DNA from: Cryobacterium arcticum | Lineage (GTDB): Bacteria > Actinomycetota > Actinomycetes > Actinomycetales > Microbacteriaceae | Assembly (NCBI RefSeq): GCF_003185895.1 | Contig: NZ_QHLY01000012.1 | Location: 1,302,001-1,366,000 of the forward strand | Reading direction: 5' to 3' | Length of the DNA: 64,000 bases | Shown here: one piece after another, positions 51,217 through 59,569 of the stretch | Position numbering within the stretch: position 1 is the stretch's first letter | Layout of the letters: each line of letters starts with the position of its first letter | Notes under the pieces: generated by a model | The model's input: the letters and a program-made list of their open reading frames with translations, nothing else | The model's database searches: none | Told to the model about the DNA's origin: nothing | Made by a program: the position numbers and the translations under genes

Positions 51217-51639
51217 ATGACCGAGCAGAAGACAAACCCGTCGAACGCCGATTCCACCGCGCCCGGCGATGTCGTCCAGATGACCGAACGGTGGGTCACC
51301 GCTTACCTGACGGCGTGGTCTTCGAACAAGGCGGAGGACATCAGCGCGCTCTTCACCGAGGACGCGTCCTACTTCACCGAACCGTACGCGGACCCGTGGG
51401 TGGGCCATCAGGCCATCGTGGATGGCTGGCTGGAACACGCCGACGGGCCCGAGAGCTACACCTTCGAGTGGGCGCCCGTCGTACTCACCGCCGAGCTATC
51501 GGCGGTGCAGGGGGTCACCACTTACGCCGCGGGTCCCGTCTACAGCAACCTCTGGCTGATCCGTTTCGCGCCCGACGGCCGGGCTCGCGAATTCACCGAG
51601 TGGTGGATGGACCAGGCCCACTCCCCCGACACCGACTGA
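51217..51639 (+). CDS. SnoaL-like (nuclear transport factor 2 fold) protein
   Basis: 140 residues with an NTF2-like fold of the SnoaL type: WVTAYLTAWSSNKAEDISALF, FTEDASYFTEPYADPWVGHQAIV (read as DASYFTEPYADPWVGHQAI), a beta region ending WLIRFAPDGRAREFTEWWMD. Members are isomerases, hydrolases or binding proteins; the substrate cannot be assigned. It stands alone between the HNH gene and the sulfite-oxidase-like operon. Confidence 0.82.
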   Translation: MTEQKTNPSNADSTAPGDVVQMTERWVTAYLTAWSSNKAEDISALFTEDASYFTEPYADPWVGHQAIVDGWLEHADGPESYTFEWAPVVLTAELSAVQGVTTYAAGPVYSNLWLIRFAPDGRAREFTEWWMDQAHSPDTD

Positions 51640-51723
51640 ACGAGCCTGGCAGGCTGAACGGGGCGTGAACCGTAGACCCCGGCCTCCGGCTCCAATAGGC
51701 TGCCTCCAACCGAAAGGAACCCC

Positions 51724-52317
51724 ATGGGAATCGTGTCCCCCGGCTTTTTCGGTCGCCGCCGCCGCGACGACCCAGCTCTCCCGCCCGGCCAGTACCTCAC
51801 CGAGAGCTTCCCCGTGCTCTCCGCCGGTCCCACGCCGCGCATCACCCCGGAGCAGTGGGAATTCACCATCACCACCGAGACCGGCACTGTGCACCGCTGG
51901 AGCTGGGATGAATTCCTCGCTCTCAAACAAGACGACGTGAGCACCGACATCCACTGCGTCACCAGCTGGTCGAAGCTGGGCACCAGCTGGCGCGGCGTCT
52001 CGCTTGACACGCTGTTCGAGTCCGTCGAATCCGACCTCGAATTCACCATGGCGCACTCCTACGGCGGATACACCACCAACGTTCCGCTCGACGACCTGCT
52101 CGGCGGCAAGGCCTGGATCGCCCACGAGTTCGACGGTGAGGCTCTCGAGCCGGCGCACGGCGGCCCCGCTCGCCTGCTGGTGCCGCACCTGTACTTCTGG
52201 AAGAGCGCCAAATGGGTGCGCGGCCTGGAAATGCTGCGCCAGGACGAGCCCGGGTTCTGGGAGAGCAACGGTTATCACATGTACGGCGACCCATGGCGCG
52301 AAGAGCGCTACTGGTGA
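51724..52317 (+). CDS. Sulfite oxidase-like molybdopterin oxidoreductase, cytosolic
   Basis: 197 residues: a single Moco-binding domain with the ligand Cys in DIHCVTSWSKLGTSWRGV, HSYGGYTTNVPLDDLLGGKA (read as SYGGYTTNVPLDDLL), PARLLVPHLYFWKSAKWVRG (read as LLVPHLYFWKSAKWV) and the end EERYW. No signal peptide and no dimerisation domain. ATG 51724 has AAAGGA 5 nt upstream, and TAGGCT about 24 bp upstream may be the -10. Coupled by GTGA to a reductase gene that probably provides or takes its electrons. Confidence 0.92.
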   Translation: MGIVSPGFFGRRRRDDPALPPGQYLTESFPVLSAGPTPRITPEQWEFTITTETGTVHRWSWDEFLALKQDDVSTDIHCVTSWSKLGTSWRGVSLDTLFESVESDLEFTMAHSYGGYTTNVPLDDLLGGKAWIAHEFDGEALEPAHGGPARLLVPHLYFWKSAKWVRGLEMLRQDEPGFWESNGYHMYGDPWREERYW

Positions 52318-53084
52318 GAACCGGCTGGAACATTGCGGACGTGATCAGCGTGAGACAGGAGACCGGCACCGCCCGCACCCTGCGTCTGCGCCTGCCCGGC
52401 CTCACCGGCCACAAGGCCGGCCAGCACGTCGACGTGCGCCTGACCGCGCCGGATGGCTACACCGCCGTGCGCTCCTATTCGGTGGCCTCCGCGCTCCCCG
52501 GCGATGAACTCGAACTCACCGTGGAAGAACTCGCCGACGGGGAGGTGTCGCCGTACCTGGTGCGCGCTGTTTCCGCTGGCGACCAGCTGGAGGTGCGGGG
52601 GCCCGTCGGCGGGTGGTTCGTCTGGGACCCGGCCGACCCGTCGCCGGTGCAGCTCATTGCCGGCGGTTCCGGCGTGGTACCGCTAATGGCCATGATCCGG
52701 GCGCACGCTGCCGGCTCCGGCGTGGCCACCGGCACCGACACTGGCACCGCTCCCGGTTATGCCGCGCCGTTCCGGCTGCTCTACTCAGTGCGCAGCCCCG
52801 GCTCCGCCTACTACGCAACCGAACTCGAAGAGCTCGCCACCGCGCCCCTGCTCGCGGTGAATTACGTGTACACCCGCGAGGCCCCGGGCAGCAGCATCCC
52901 GCCGCACCGGCTGGATGCGGCGACCCTGCTGGCCACGGTGCTGCCGCCCGAGGACAACCCGGCCATGTTCATCTGTGGGGCCACCGCCTTCGTCGAAACC
53001 GTGGCCGACTGGCTGGTGCGCGCCGGATACTCCCCCGACCGGATCAAAACCGAACGCTACGGCGGCACGGGGACGACACCATGA
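52314..53084 (+). CDS. FAD-binding ferredoxin/flavodoxin reductase-like protein
   Basis: 256 residues of the ferredoxin-NADP reductase fold: FAD motif VRSYSVASALPGDELELTVE (read as RSYSVASAL), GGWFVWDP, NAD(P) motif AGGSGVVPLMAMIRAH (about 117), RLLYSVRSPGSAYY, and C-terminal FICGATAFVETVADWLV. No iron-sulfur domain. GTG 52314 overlaps the previous stop, and its own stop overlaps the ATG of the next gene, so the three proteins are co-translated. It is probably the redox partner of the sulfite-oxidase-like enzyme. Confidence 0.9.
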   Translation: MRTGWNIADVISVRQETGTARTLRLRLPGLTGHKAGQHVDVRLTAPDGYTAVRSYSVASALPGDELELTVEELADGEVSPYLVRAVSAGDQLEVRGPVGGWFVWDPADPSPVQLIAGGSGVVPLMAMIRAHAAGSGVATGTDTGTAPGYAAPFRLLYSVRSPGSAYYATELEELATAPLLAVNYVYTREAPGSSIPPHRLDAATLLATVLPPEDNPAMFICGATAFVETVADWLVRAGYSPDRIKTERYGGTGTTP

Positions 53085-53416
53085 CCATCCCCCCGGGCGG
53101 TGGACAGCCGGGCGGCGCCGACCTGGTCGGCGACGTGCAGGACGGTGACTATCTCGATGGCAACGCTGCCGCCGGCCCGCTCAGTGAGTTCTTCACCGTC
53201 GACGTGACCGACGCCACCGGTCGCTGCGCGCATTGCGGCCGTACCGCGGCGCTGGCCACCGCCCGGCTCTACCCGAACTCGCACGGGCTGCTGCTGCGCT
53301 GCCCCGGCTGCACCGAGATCCTGCTACGACTCGTGGATACCGGCGACAGCGTGTGCCTCGACCTGCACGGCATGAGCTTCGTGCAACTGCGGCGCCCGAA
53401 CGACGTTCCCAGCTAA
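53081..53416 (+). CDS. DUF6510 protein, zinc-ribbon type
   Basis: 111 residues: a disordered Gly-rich start, then LDGNAAAGPLSEFFTVDVT, and a four-cysteine ribbon CAHCGRTAALA ... LRCPGCTEILLRLVDT that probably binds zinc. Function unknown. Its ATG overlaps the reductase stop (ATGA). The three-gene unit with the sulfite oxidase-like enzyme and the reductase looks like one functional module. Confidence 0.85.
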   Translation: MTIPPGGGQPGGADLVGDVQDGDYLDGNAAAGPLSEFFTVDVTDATGRCAHCGRTAALATARLYPNSHGLLLRCPGCTEILLRLVDTGDSVCLDLHGMSFVQLRRPNDVPS

Positions 53417-53478
53417 AGCCGCATCCGCCCACCTAGGCTGAGAATCGGCGGGCGTCCGCCCATCGAGCGGGGGTGTGC

Positions 53479-54657
53479 ATGCAGGGATCGGTCGTCCTTG
53501 ACGTGATTCTGGTCGTGTTGCTGCTGGCGAGCCTCGGCGCGGGCTATCGCAGCGGCCTGATCGGCAGCATCAGCGGAATCCTGGGCCTGGTGGCCGGCGC
53601 TGTCGCCGCCTACTTCCTGGTTCCGCAGGTGCCCACCTGGGTGCCCGCCGCCGAATGGCGCACCCCGGCGTCCATCGCCGCCGCGCTGCTGCTCGTGATC
53701 GCCGGCCTCACCATCGGCGAGTCGATCGGGCTCGCCCTGCGCCGCCGCACCCCGCGCAAGCTGCGCGGCGTTGACAGGCTCTTCGGCGCCGCCATCGGCG
53801 TGGCCGCGGCCGCCGCCGTGATGTCGATGGTCGCGTTCAGCGTCGGCGCGCTCGGCATCCCCCTGCTCAGCTCGGCGATCGCGTCCTCCGGGGTCGTGCG
53901 CACCATCGATTCGGTCACCCCGGTACCGGTCAAGAGCTTCCTCGCCCAGCTGCGCTCCACCGTCGTCGACGACGGCTTGCCCCTGATCGCGGATGCGTTC
54001 GGCGGCCAGAGTCCCACCCTGCCCGACGCCCAACTCGACAGCGCCGCGCTCGACACCGCCGCCGCATCCGTGCTGCGCATCACCGGCAACGCGGTGGCGT
54101 GCGGACAGAGCCAGTCCGGTTCGGGCTTTGTGATTGCGCCTGAGCGGGTGATGACCAACGCCCACGTGGTCGCCGGCGTGTCCGAAGCGGTGGTCGAGGT
54201 GCCCGGCGCCGGCGCGCTCACCGGCGAAATCGTGTACTTCGACCCCATCGACGACCTCGCCGTGATCAACGTGCCCGGTCTGGACGCCGCCCCGCTGGCT
54301 CTGCAGGGCAACCTCGCCGTCGACAGCGAGGCCGTGAGCCTCGGCTACCCGTTCGGTGGCCCCTTCGACTCCGACCCGGCCCGGGTGATGTCGGTGAGCA
54401 CCCAGCTCGTCGCGGACATCTACGGCCAGTCGCCCTCGCCGCGGTCGGTCTACACCCTCGCGGCCGATGTGCAGCAGGGTGAATCGGGCGGCCCGCTGCT
54501 CAGCGTCGACGGCCAAGTCGCCGGTGTGATCTTCGCCAAGGCCGCGACCACTGAGAACGTGGGCTACGCACTGGCGATGGAAGAGGTCACTCCGGTCGTG
54601 GACCAGGCCGGCGCCCTCACCGGGCAGGTCTCATCGGGCGAGTGCATCCAGGGCTAG
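53479..54657 (+). CDS. MarP-like membrane serine protease (CvpA-type N-terminus)
   Basis: 392 residues: four N-terminal TM helices of the CvpA/colicin-V-production type (about 1-130, including GYRSGLIGSISGILGLVAGA), then an external trypsin-like domain with His in TNAHVVAG, Asp in DPIDDLAVINV and Ser in QQGESGGPLLSVDG. Two cysteines (VACGQ, GECIQ) may form the disulfide that gates activity in the mycobacterial homologue MarP, an acid- and oxidative-stress protease. ATG 53479 or GTG 53473 may be the start; TAGGCT at about 53434 could be its -10. Confidence 0.9.
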   Translation: MQGSVVLDVILVVLLLASLGAGYRSGLIGSISGILGLVAGAVAAYFLVPQVPTWVPAAEWRTPASIAAALLLVIAGLTIGESIGLALRRRTPRKLRGVDRLFGAAIGVAAAAAVMSMVAFSVGALGIPLLSSAIASSGVVRTIDSVTPVPVKSFLAQLRSTVVDDGLPLIADAFGGQSPTLPDAQLDSAALDTAAASVLRITGNAVACGQSQSGSGFVIAPERVMTNAHVVAGVSEAVVEVPGAGALTGEIVYFDPIDDLAVINVPGLDAAPLALQGNLAVDSEAVSLGYPFGGPFDSDPARVMSVSTQLVADIYGQSPSPRSVYTLAADVQQGESGGPLLSVDGQVAGVIFAKAATTENVGYALAMEEVTPVVDQAGALTGQVSSGECIQG

Positions 54658-54674
54658 CTGGCAGACTGGAGCGC

Positions 54675-55385
54675 ATGACTATCACCGCTGCCGCAGACGG
54701 TTCCGCCCTCGGCAATCCCGGACCGGCCGGTTGGGCCTGGTACATCGACGACAACAACTGGGCCGCCGGCGGGTGGAAGCACGCCACTAACAACCAGGGC
54801 GAACTGAAGGCCGTGCTCGAGCTCTTCCGGGCCACCGCGCACGTGGACGACGATCTGCTCGTGCTCTGCGACAGCCAGTACGTGATCAACTCCGTGACCA
54901 AGTGGATGCGCGGCTGGAAGGCCAAAGGCTGGCGCAAGGCCGACGGCAAGGCCGTGATGAACCTCGAACTGCTGCAGGAGATCGACGAGGCCTTGGTCGG
55001 CCGCACATACCGTTTCGAATGGGTCAAGGGACACGCCAACCACCCGCTCAACGAGGCCGCGGATTCCCGTGCCCGGGCGGTCTCCGAGGCCTACCAGCGG
55101 AACGCGGCCATCCCGTCCGGGCCCGGCTTCGTGGCCGGCGGGCCGGCGCCGGCCGTGCCGGCGCGAAAGACACCCGCGGCAGCCGCTCCGGTGAAGGCAG
55201 CAGCGTCGGCGCCTGCCGTGCGGAAGGCGCCGAAGGCATCCGCCGACCTGGGTCTGTTCGACTTCGAAGAGGACCGCCCGCACACCGTGCAGCTGGCGCT
55301 GAGCTCCGACGAGCTCGCCCGGCTCACGCGGCGGGCGACGGGCAGCGGAGTCAGCCCGGAGGAGCTGCTCCGCGGCTTGATCTGA
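54675..55385 (+). CDS. Ribonuclease HI with C-terminal extension
   Basis: Degrades the RNA strand of RNA-DNA hybrids. 236 residues: the RNase H core (about 1-140) has the catalytic acids in AAADGSALGNPGPAGWAW (Asp8), NNQGELKAVLEL (Glu), LCDSQYVIN (Asp) and LNEAADSRAR (Asp). A roughly 60-residue Ala/Pro/Lys linker follows, then a C-terminal segment TVQLALSSDELARLTRRATG resembling a small helical domain. CAGACT lies 7 nt before the ATG. Its TGA directly abuts the convergent stop of the MFS gene. Confidence 0.92.
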   Translation: MTITAAADGSALGNPGPAGWAWYIDDNNWAAGGWKHATNNQGELKAVLELFRATAHVDDDLLVLCDSQYVINSVTKWMRGWKAKGWRKADGKAVMNLELLQEIDEALVGRTYRFEWVKGHANHPLNEAADSRARAVSEAYQRNAAIPSGPGFVAGGPAPAVPARKTPAAAAPVKAAASAPAVRKAPKASADLGLFDFEEDRPHTVQLALSSDELARLTRRATGSGVSPEELLRGLI

Positions 55386-56834
55386 TCAGGCCCTCGCCGC
55401 TTTCTTCTTGGCCGAGCCCTTGTTCGGCAGCAGGGTGTTGGCCTCGTCGAGCGACATGCCGTTGGTTTCGGGCACCTTGGTGAACACGAACAGGAACGAC
55501 AGCGCCGCGAACAGGGCGTACATGCCGTAGGTGAGCGGCAGCGACCAGGCCGCCATCGGTGGGAACGACACCGTGATCAGGAAGTTCGCGGTCCACTGCG
55601 CGGCCGCGGCCAGGCCGAGCGCCTTGGCCCTGATCGTGTTGGGGAAGATCTCACCGAGGAGCACCCAGACCACCGGGCCCCAGGATGCGCCGAACGAGAT
55701 CACGAAGATGTTCGCCGCGACCAGCGCGATCGGCCCCCAGGCGCCGGGCAGGCTGAGTTCACCGTCGACGGTGGTGGACTGGCCGAACGCTATTGCCATG
55801 GTCGCCAGCGACACCGTCATGCCCACGGAGCCGGTGAGCAGGATCGGCCGGCGGCCGACCCGGTCGACCAGGGCGATGGCCACGAGGGTGACCAGGATGT
55901 TTGTCACCGAGGTCGCCACCGAGATCGCCAGCGAGGCGGATTCCGGAAAGCCCACCGCGCTCCACAGGGTGGTCGAGTAGTAGAAGATCACGTTGATGCC
56001 CACGAATTGCTGGAACACCGACAGGGTGATGCCGATCCAGACGATGGGCTTGAAGCCGAAGGCCGGGCCACGCAGGGTTCCGGTGCGCTTGGCCTTGATA
56101 TCTTCGTCGATCGAGGCCTTCATGTCCCGGATCTCCCGGTCGATGTCACCCTCCGGCGACACCGTGGTGAGCACGGCGCGGGCCTTGTCCTCCTTGTCGT
56201 GGAGCACCAGGTAACGCGGCGACTCCGGCAGCACCAGCGCGATCACGCCGTAGATCAGGGCGGGTACGGCGCTGACCAGGAACATCCAGCGCCAGGCTTC
56301 GAGACCGAACCAGAACTCCTCGCTCGCGCCACCGGCGGACGTGGCGAAGATCGCGTCCGAGAGCAGCGCGGCGAAGATACCGATGGTGATGGCCAGCTGC
56401 TGCAGGGAGCCCAGCCGGCCGCGGATCAAGCGGGGCGAGATTTCGGCAATGTAGGCGGGCGCCACGACAGATGCCAGCCCGATGCCGATGCCGCCCAGAA
56501 CTCGCCAGACGACCAGGTCGACGACGCTGAAGGCGAAGCCGGAACCGACCGAGCTGGCGAAGAACACGATCGCGCCGATCATCATCACCGGGATGCGGCC
56601 GAACCTGTCGGCCAGCCGACCGCCGAGGTAGGCGCCGGTCGCGGCACCCAGCAGGGCGCTGGCAACGGCAAAACCGGTGACCGCTGCGGTGAGGTCGAAC
56701 TCCCCCTGGATCGCCTCGACCGCCCCGTTGATCACCGAGGAGTCGTAGCCGAAGAGAAAGCCGCCGAAGGCGCCGGCGACGGCCAATCCGATGACTTTTC
56801 GGTTCGTGGTCGGCTTGACTGCTCTCTCGTCCAT
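55386..56834 (-). CDS. Sugar porter (MFS) transporter
   Basis: 482 residues with 12 TM helices of the sugar porter family: GFLFGYDSSVINGA, GRLADRFGRIP, WRVLGGIGIGLASVVAPAYIAEISP (read as GGIGIGLASVVAPAY), PESPRYL, QQFVGINVIFYYSTTLW, DRVGRRPILL, and PETNGMSLDEA at the C-terminus. It resembles glucose/galactose/xylose/inositol-H+ symporters; substrate not assignable. ATG 56834 has a GGGAAAG site about 7 nt upstream. Confidence 0.93.
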   Translation of the reverse strand: MDERAVKPTTNRKVIGLAVAGAFGGFLFGYDSSVINGAVEAIQGEFDLTAAVTGFAVASALLGAATGAYLGGRLADRFGRIPVMMIGAIVFFASSVGSGFAFSVVDLVVWRVLGGIGIGLASVVAPAYIAEISPRLIRGRLGSLQQLAITIGIFAALLSDAIFATSAGGASEEFWFGLEAWRWMFLVSAVPALIYGVIALVLPESPRYLVLHDKEDKARAVLTTVSPEGDIDREIRDMKASIDEDIKAKRTGTLRGPAFGFKPIVWIGITLSVFQQFVGINVIFYYSTTLWSAVGFPESASLAISVATSVTNILVTLVAIALVDRVGRRPILLTGSVGMTVSLATMAIAFGQSTTVDGELSLPGAWGPIALVAANIFVISFGASWGPVVWVLLGEIFPNTIRAKALGLAAAAQWTANFLITVSFPPMAAWSLPLTYGMYALFAALSFLFVFTKVPETNGMSLDEANTLLPNKGSAKKKAARA

Positions 56835-56924
56835 CTCGGCTTTCCCGTCTGATCGTTGGTCGTTCACCAGTGTTCTGGGGCAATACTCTTCCACGGTTAC
56901 CCCCCTTCTGGTAGTCCTGGAGCC

Positions 56925-57791
56925 ATGACACGATTCCTCGGGGTGGATCTGGCCTGGGCGGAGGGCACAGCCGAAAAGGCCGCGAACGAGACCGGCCTGG
57001 CCTGCACCGACCACACCGGCCGCGTGATCGACGCCGGCTGGGCACGGGGCCTCGATGCCGTTGTCGACTGGATTCAGCGCATGGCGGAGCCCGGTGCCGT
57101 GCTGGCGGTCGACGCCCCACTGGTGGTCAACAATCCGGTGGGAATGCGGCAGTGCGAGCGGGAGACCGGGGCACGCTACGGCCGCTGGCACGTGTCGGCG
57201 AACGCGTCGAACCAGGCCCTGCCGAGGCTGGCCGGAGTGGCCCTGCGCATCCGGCTCGAGCATCTCGGCTGGGTCTACACCGACGGCTTGGGCGCCGTCG
57301 CGCCGGGCGTGCCAAGCCTGTTCGAGTGTTACCCGTACACCACCCTGGTGGGCGCCGCGGAGTTCGGTTACGTGTCGAAACGGCCCCGGTACAAGCGCAT
57401 GGGAACCGACCTGCCGCTCGATGAACGACGGGCCGCCCGGGCCGTGGTCTGCGACGACCTGATCGAGCGGATGTGGCGGCTGCAGAGCGCCTCTCCCCCA
57501 CTGGACCTGGGCAGCCATGCGGTCACCGACCTGCTGGTCACCGAGCCGTCGCCACTCGGCGACCGGGAGTACAAACATCGGGAGGACCTCATCGACGCCC
57601 TCCTGGCGGCCTGGACGGCGTCGCTCTGGCACCGCTACGGCGCCCTGCGCTGCCAGGTGCTCGGGGCCACCGACCCGCTGGTGGTGGAGGGCCGGAGAGG
57701 CACGATCATCGCCCCGGCCCGGCCGGAGCAGCGCGGCGGCACGCTGTCGGTCAGCGCACCGGGAACCAGCGGCCCTTCACCCGCTCCGTGA
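56925..57791 (+). CDS. DUF429 protein
   Basis: 288 residues of the DUF429 family, an RNase H-like-fold family of unknown function: FLGVDLAWAEGTAEK at the N-terminus, VLAVDAPLVVNNPVGMR (Asp pair), CERETGARYGRWHVSAN, LFECYPYTTLVGAAE, RYKRMG and EDLIDALLAAWTA (Asp). Conserved acidic residues at strand ends suggest a metal-dependent nuclease-like site, but no activity is known. The last 41 bp overlap the convergent gene at 57751. Confidence 0.85.
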   Translation: MTRFLGVDLAWAEGTAEKAANETGLACTDHTGRVIDAGWARGLDAVVDWIQRMAEPGAVLAVDAPLVVNNPVGMRQCERETGARYGRWHVSANASNQALPRLAGVALRIRLEHLGWVYTDGLGAVAPGVPSLFECYPYTTLVGAAEFGYVSKRPRYKRMGTDLPLDERRAARAVVCDDLIERMWRLQSASPPLDLGSHAVTDLLVTEPSPLGDREYKHREDLIDALLAAWTASLWHRYGALRCQVLGATDPLVVEGRRGTIIAPARPEQRGGTLSVSAPGTSGPSPAP

Positions 57792-58041
57792 CCTGCCAGG
57801 CGACGGGATCGGCGACGAGGCGGGTCTCAGCCACGACGTGCCGGCCGATCGTGAGGGCGGCAGCGTTGTCGTCGGCGGTGAACCGCACGGTGGCCCGCGC
57901 CTGGCCGGCCACGACGGCCAGATCGGAGGCCTCCACAGTGGTGCGCTCCGCCGCGGCCCGGGCGGCGGCGGGCAGCACCGCATCCGGCCGCACCCCCGGT
58001 TGCAGGGCTCCGATGGACATGACCACGCGATAAGACGGCAT
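57751..58041 (-). CDS. Small hypothetical protein
   Basis: 96 residues, family not recognised: MPSYRVVMSIGALQPGVRPD, a helix AAARAAAERTTVEASDLAVV, a beta-rich part ARATVRFTADDNAAALTIGR and the end VKGRWFPVR. The ATG has TACGCT exactly 6 nt upstream, which supports a real gene although it overlaps DUF429 by 41 bp tail to tail. Confidence 0.65.
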   Translation of the reverse strand: MPSYRVVMSIGALQPGVRPDAVLPAAARAAAERTTVEASDLAVVAGQARATVRFTADDNAAALTIGRHVVAETRLVADPVAWQVTERVKGRWFPVR

Positions 58042-58047
58042 GCCTCC

Positions 58048-58053
58048 AGCGTA
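58048..58053 (-). promoter_or_regulatory. Leaderless -10 box of the 96-residue gene
   Basis: TACGCT on the minus strand, then GGAGGC, then ATG 58041. Confidence 0.45.
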
Positions 58054-58084
58054 GGCGGCGGGGTCAGGCCCCGGCGCGGCGCGG

Positions 58085-58456
58085 TCAGTCGCGCGGTGGC
58101 AGCTGCTGCAGGGCCCAGGTGTTGCCGTCCAGGTCGGAAAAGTACACGAACCGGCCCCAGTCCTGCTCGTCTACCTCGCTGGCGTCGACGCCGGCCGCCA
58201 GCAGCTGGGCCCTGGCGGCATCCGCGTCGTCGATCACCATTTGCAGGCCTCGCTGCCAGCCGGGCTCCATGTCGGTCAGGCCCTTACCGATCGCGATCGA
58301 GCAGGCGGAGCCGGGCGGGGTGAGCTGCACGAACCGCAGGTCGGGGTTCACCTCCTGGTCGTAGTCGGCGTGGAAACCCACCTTCTCGACGTAGAACTCC
58401 TTGGCCCGGTCGACGTCGGTCACCGGGATGTAGACGAGTTCGATCTTCATGTCCAT
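58085..58456 (-). CDS. VOC-family (glyoxalase/bleomycin-resistance fold) protein
   Basis: 123 residues with paired beta-alpha-beta-beta-beta modules: IELVYIPVTDVDRAKEFYVEKVGF, split as IPVTDVDRAKEFYVEKVGF, then LRFVQLTPPGSACSIAIGKG, LQMVIDDADAARAQLLAAGV, and FVYFSDLDGNTWALQQLP. The N-terminal metal His of glyoxalases is not obvious, so catalytic activity is uncertain. ATG 58456 has AGAGGA about 8 nt upstream; ATG 58450 is an alternative. Confidence 0.85.
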   Translation of the reverse strand: MDMKIELVYIPVTDVDRAKEFYVEKVGFHADYDQEVNPDLRFVQLTPPGSACSIAIGKGLTDMEPGWQRGLQMVIDDADAARAQLLAAGVDASEVDEQDWGRFVYFSDLDGNTWALQQLPPRD

Positions 58457-58615
58457 GGCGCGGATCCTCTCGTGTCGAGCCATGGCCGGCTGCCACGGCG
58501 CAGTCCGCGCCAGCCTACGACCGCTCCGGCAGGCCCGCTAGCAGCCGTGGGTGCCGCGGTCGCCGGTCTGGCTGGGAGTTCACGGCGCATCCCTGGCGTA
58601 CCGCGTGCCGTCGAT

Positions 58616-58621
58616 TAGGGT
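58616..58621 (+). promoter_or_regulatory. Leaderless -10 box of DUF2236 gene
   Basis: TAGGGT, then GCCGGA, then ATG 58628. Confidence 0.5.
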
Positions 58622-58627
58622 GCCGGA

Positions 58628-59557
58628 ATGGGCAGATTCCTGGACGGTTTCGTGAACAGCTGGCGCTCGCACCTGCTCGTCACTCTTTCCGGCAACGACG
58701 ACGGCCGGCCGGCCTGGGTGGGCACCATGGCCGAAGGGAACGACGCCGGGTTCTTTGGGCCGGGTTCGGCATCCTGGGCGGTGCACGGCGGCATGGCCAC
58801 CATGGTCGCCGGCATCCGTGCGCTGCTCATGCAGACACTGCATCCCGGCGCGATGGCCGGGGTGCACGACTGGTCGCGCTACCGGGACGACCCGCTCGGC
58901 CGGCTCAGCGGCACCATCCAGTGGTTGGTCACGGTGACCTTCGCCGCCACCGAACAGGCCGAACGCGAATCCGCCCGGGTGGGCCGGTTCCACGACCGGG
59001 TCGCCGGCCGTTACCGTGATGCCCGGGGCGTGGAGCGGGAGTATTCCGCGGGCGACCCCGAGCTGCTCTCCTGGGTGCATGTGGTCTTCACCGATGCCTT
59101 CCTGACCAGCCACCAGGTCTGGGACGGCGCGATCCCCGGCGGGGCCGACCGGTATGTGCGGGAGTGGGCGAAGGCCGGCGAACTGGTCGGCGTCGACGAT
59201 CCGCCCCGGTCCGATGCAGAACTCGCCGCACAGCTCCGCGCGTTCAGCGACGCGGGGGTGCTGATGGGCGGCGACCGGGTCGCAGAGGCCGTGCGGTTCA
59301 TCCGCAAGCCGCCGCTCCGCCGCGGCATGATGCCGTTCTATCGCATCATGTTCGCCGGCGCCGTGGCCTCCATCCCGGTCGAATACCGGCGGATGCTGGG
59401 CTTGCGCCGCAGCCCGCTGCCGGTGATCTGGGCCACCGGTGCCGTGCTCGGCCTGGTGCGAATGCTGCTCGGCTCCCGGTCGACGTCGGAGGACGCCGCC
59501 CTCTCCCGCATCGCCCGGCTCGACGCCCTCGACCCCACTCCCCCGCCGGAGGCCTAG
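58628..59557 (+). CDS. DUF2236/MpaB-family oxygenase-like protein
   Basis: 309 residues of the family that includes fungal MpaB and latex-clearing protein Lcp, where known members bind heme b. Signatures: LMQTLHPGAMAGVHDWSRYRDDPLGRL (read as QTLHPGAMAGVHDWSRY and RDDPLGRL), FHDRVAGR, DPELLSWVHVVFTDAFL, and a C-terminal hydrophobic helix PVIWATGAVLGLVRMLLGSR. The His and Arg residues of HPGAMAGV-H could be heme ligands. Substrate unknown. Confidence 0.85.
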   Translation: MGRFLDGFVNSWRSHLLVTLSGNDDGRPAWVGTMAEGNDAGFFGPGSASWAVHGGMATMVAGIRALLMQTLHPGAMAGVHDWSRYRDDPLGRLSGTIQWLVTVTFAATEQAERESARVGRFHDRVAGRYRDARGVEREYSAGDPELLSWVHVVFTDAFLTSHQVWDGAIPGGADRYVREWAKAGELVGVDDPPRSDAELAAQLRAFSDAGVLMGGDRVAEAVRFIRKPPLRRGMMPFYRIMFAGAVASIPVEYRRMLGLRRSPLPVIWATGAVLGLVRMLLGSRSTSEDAALSRIARLDALDPTPPPEA

Positions 59558-59569
59558 TCCTCGTCTGGG

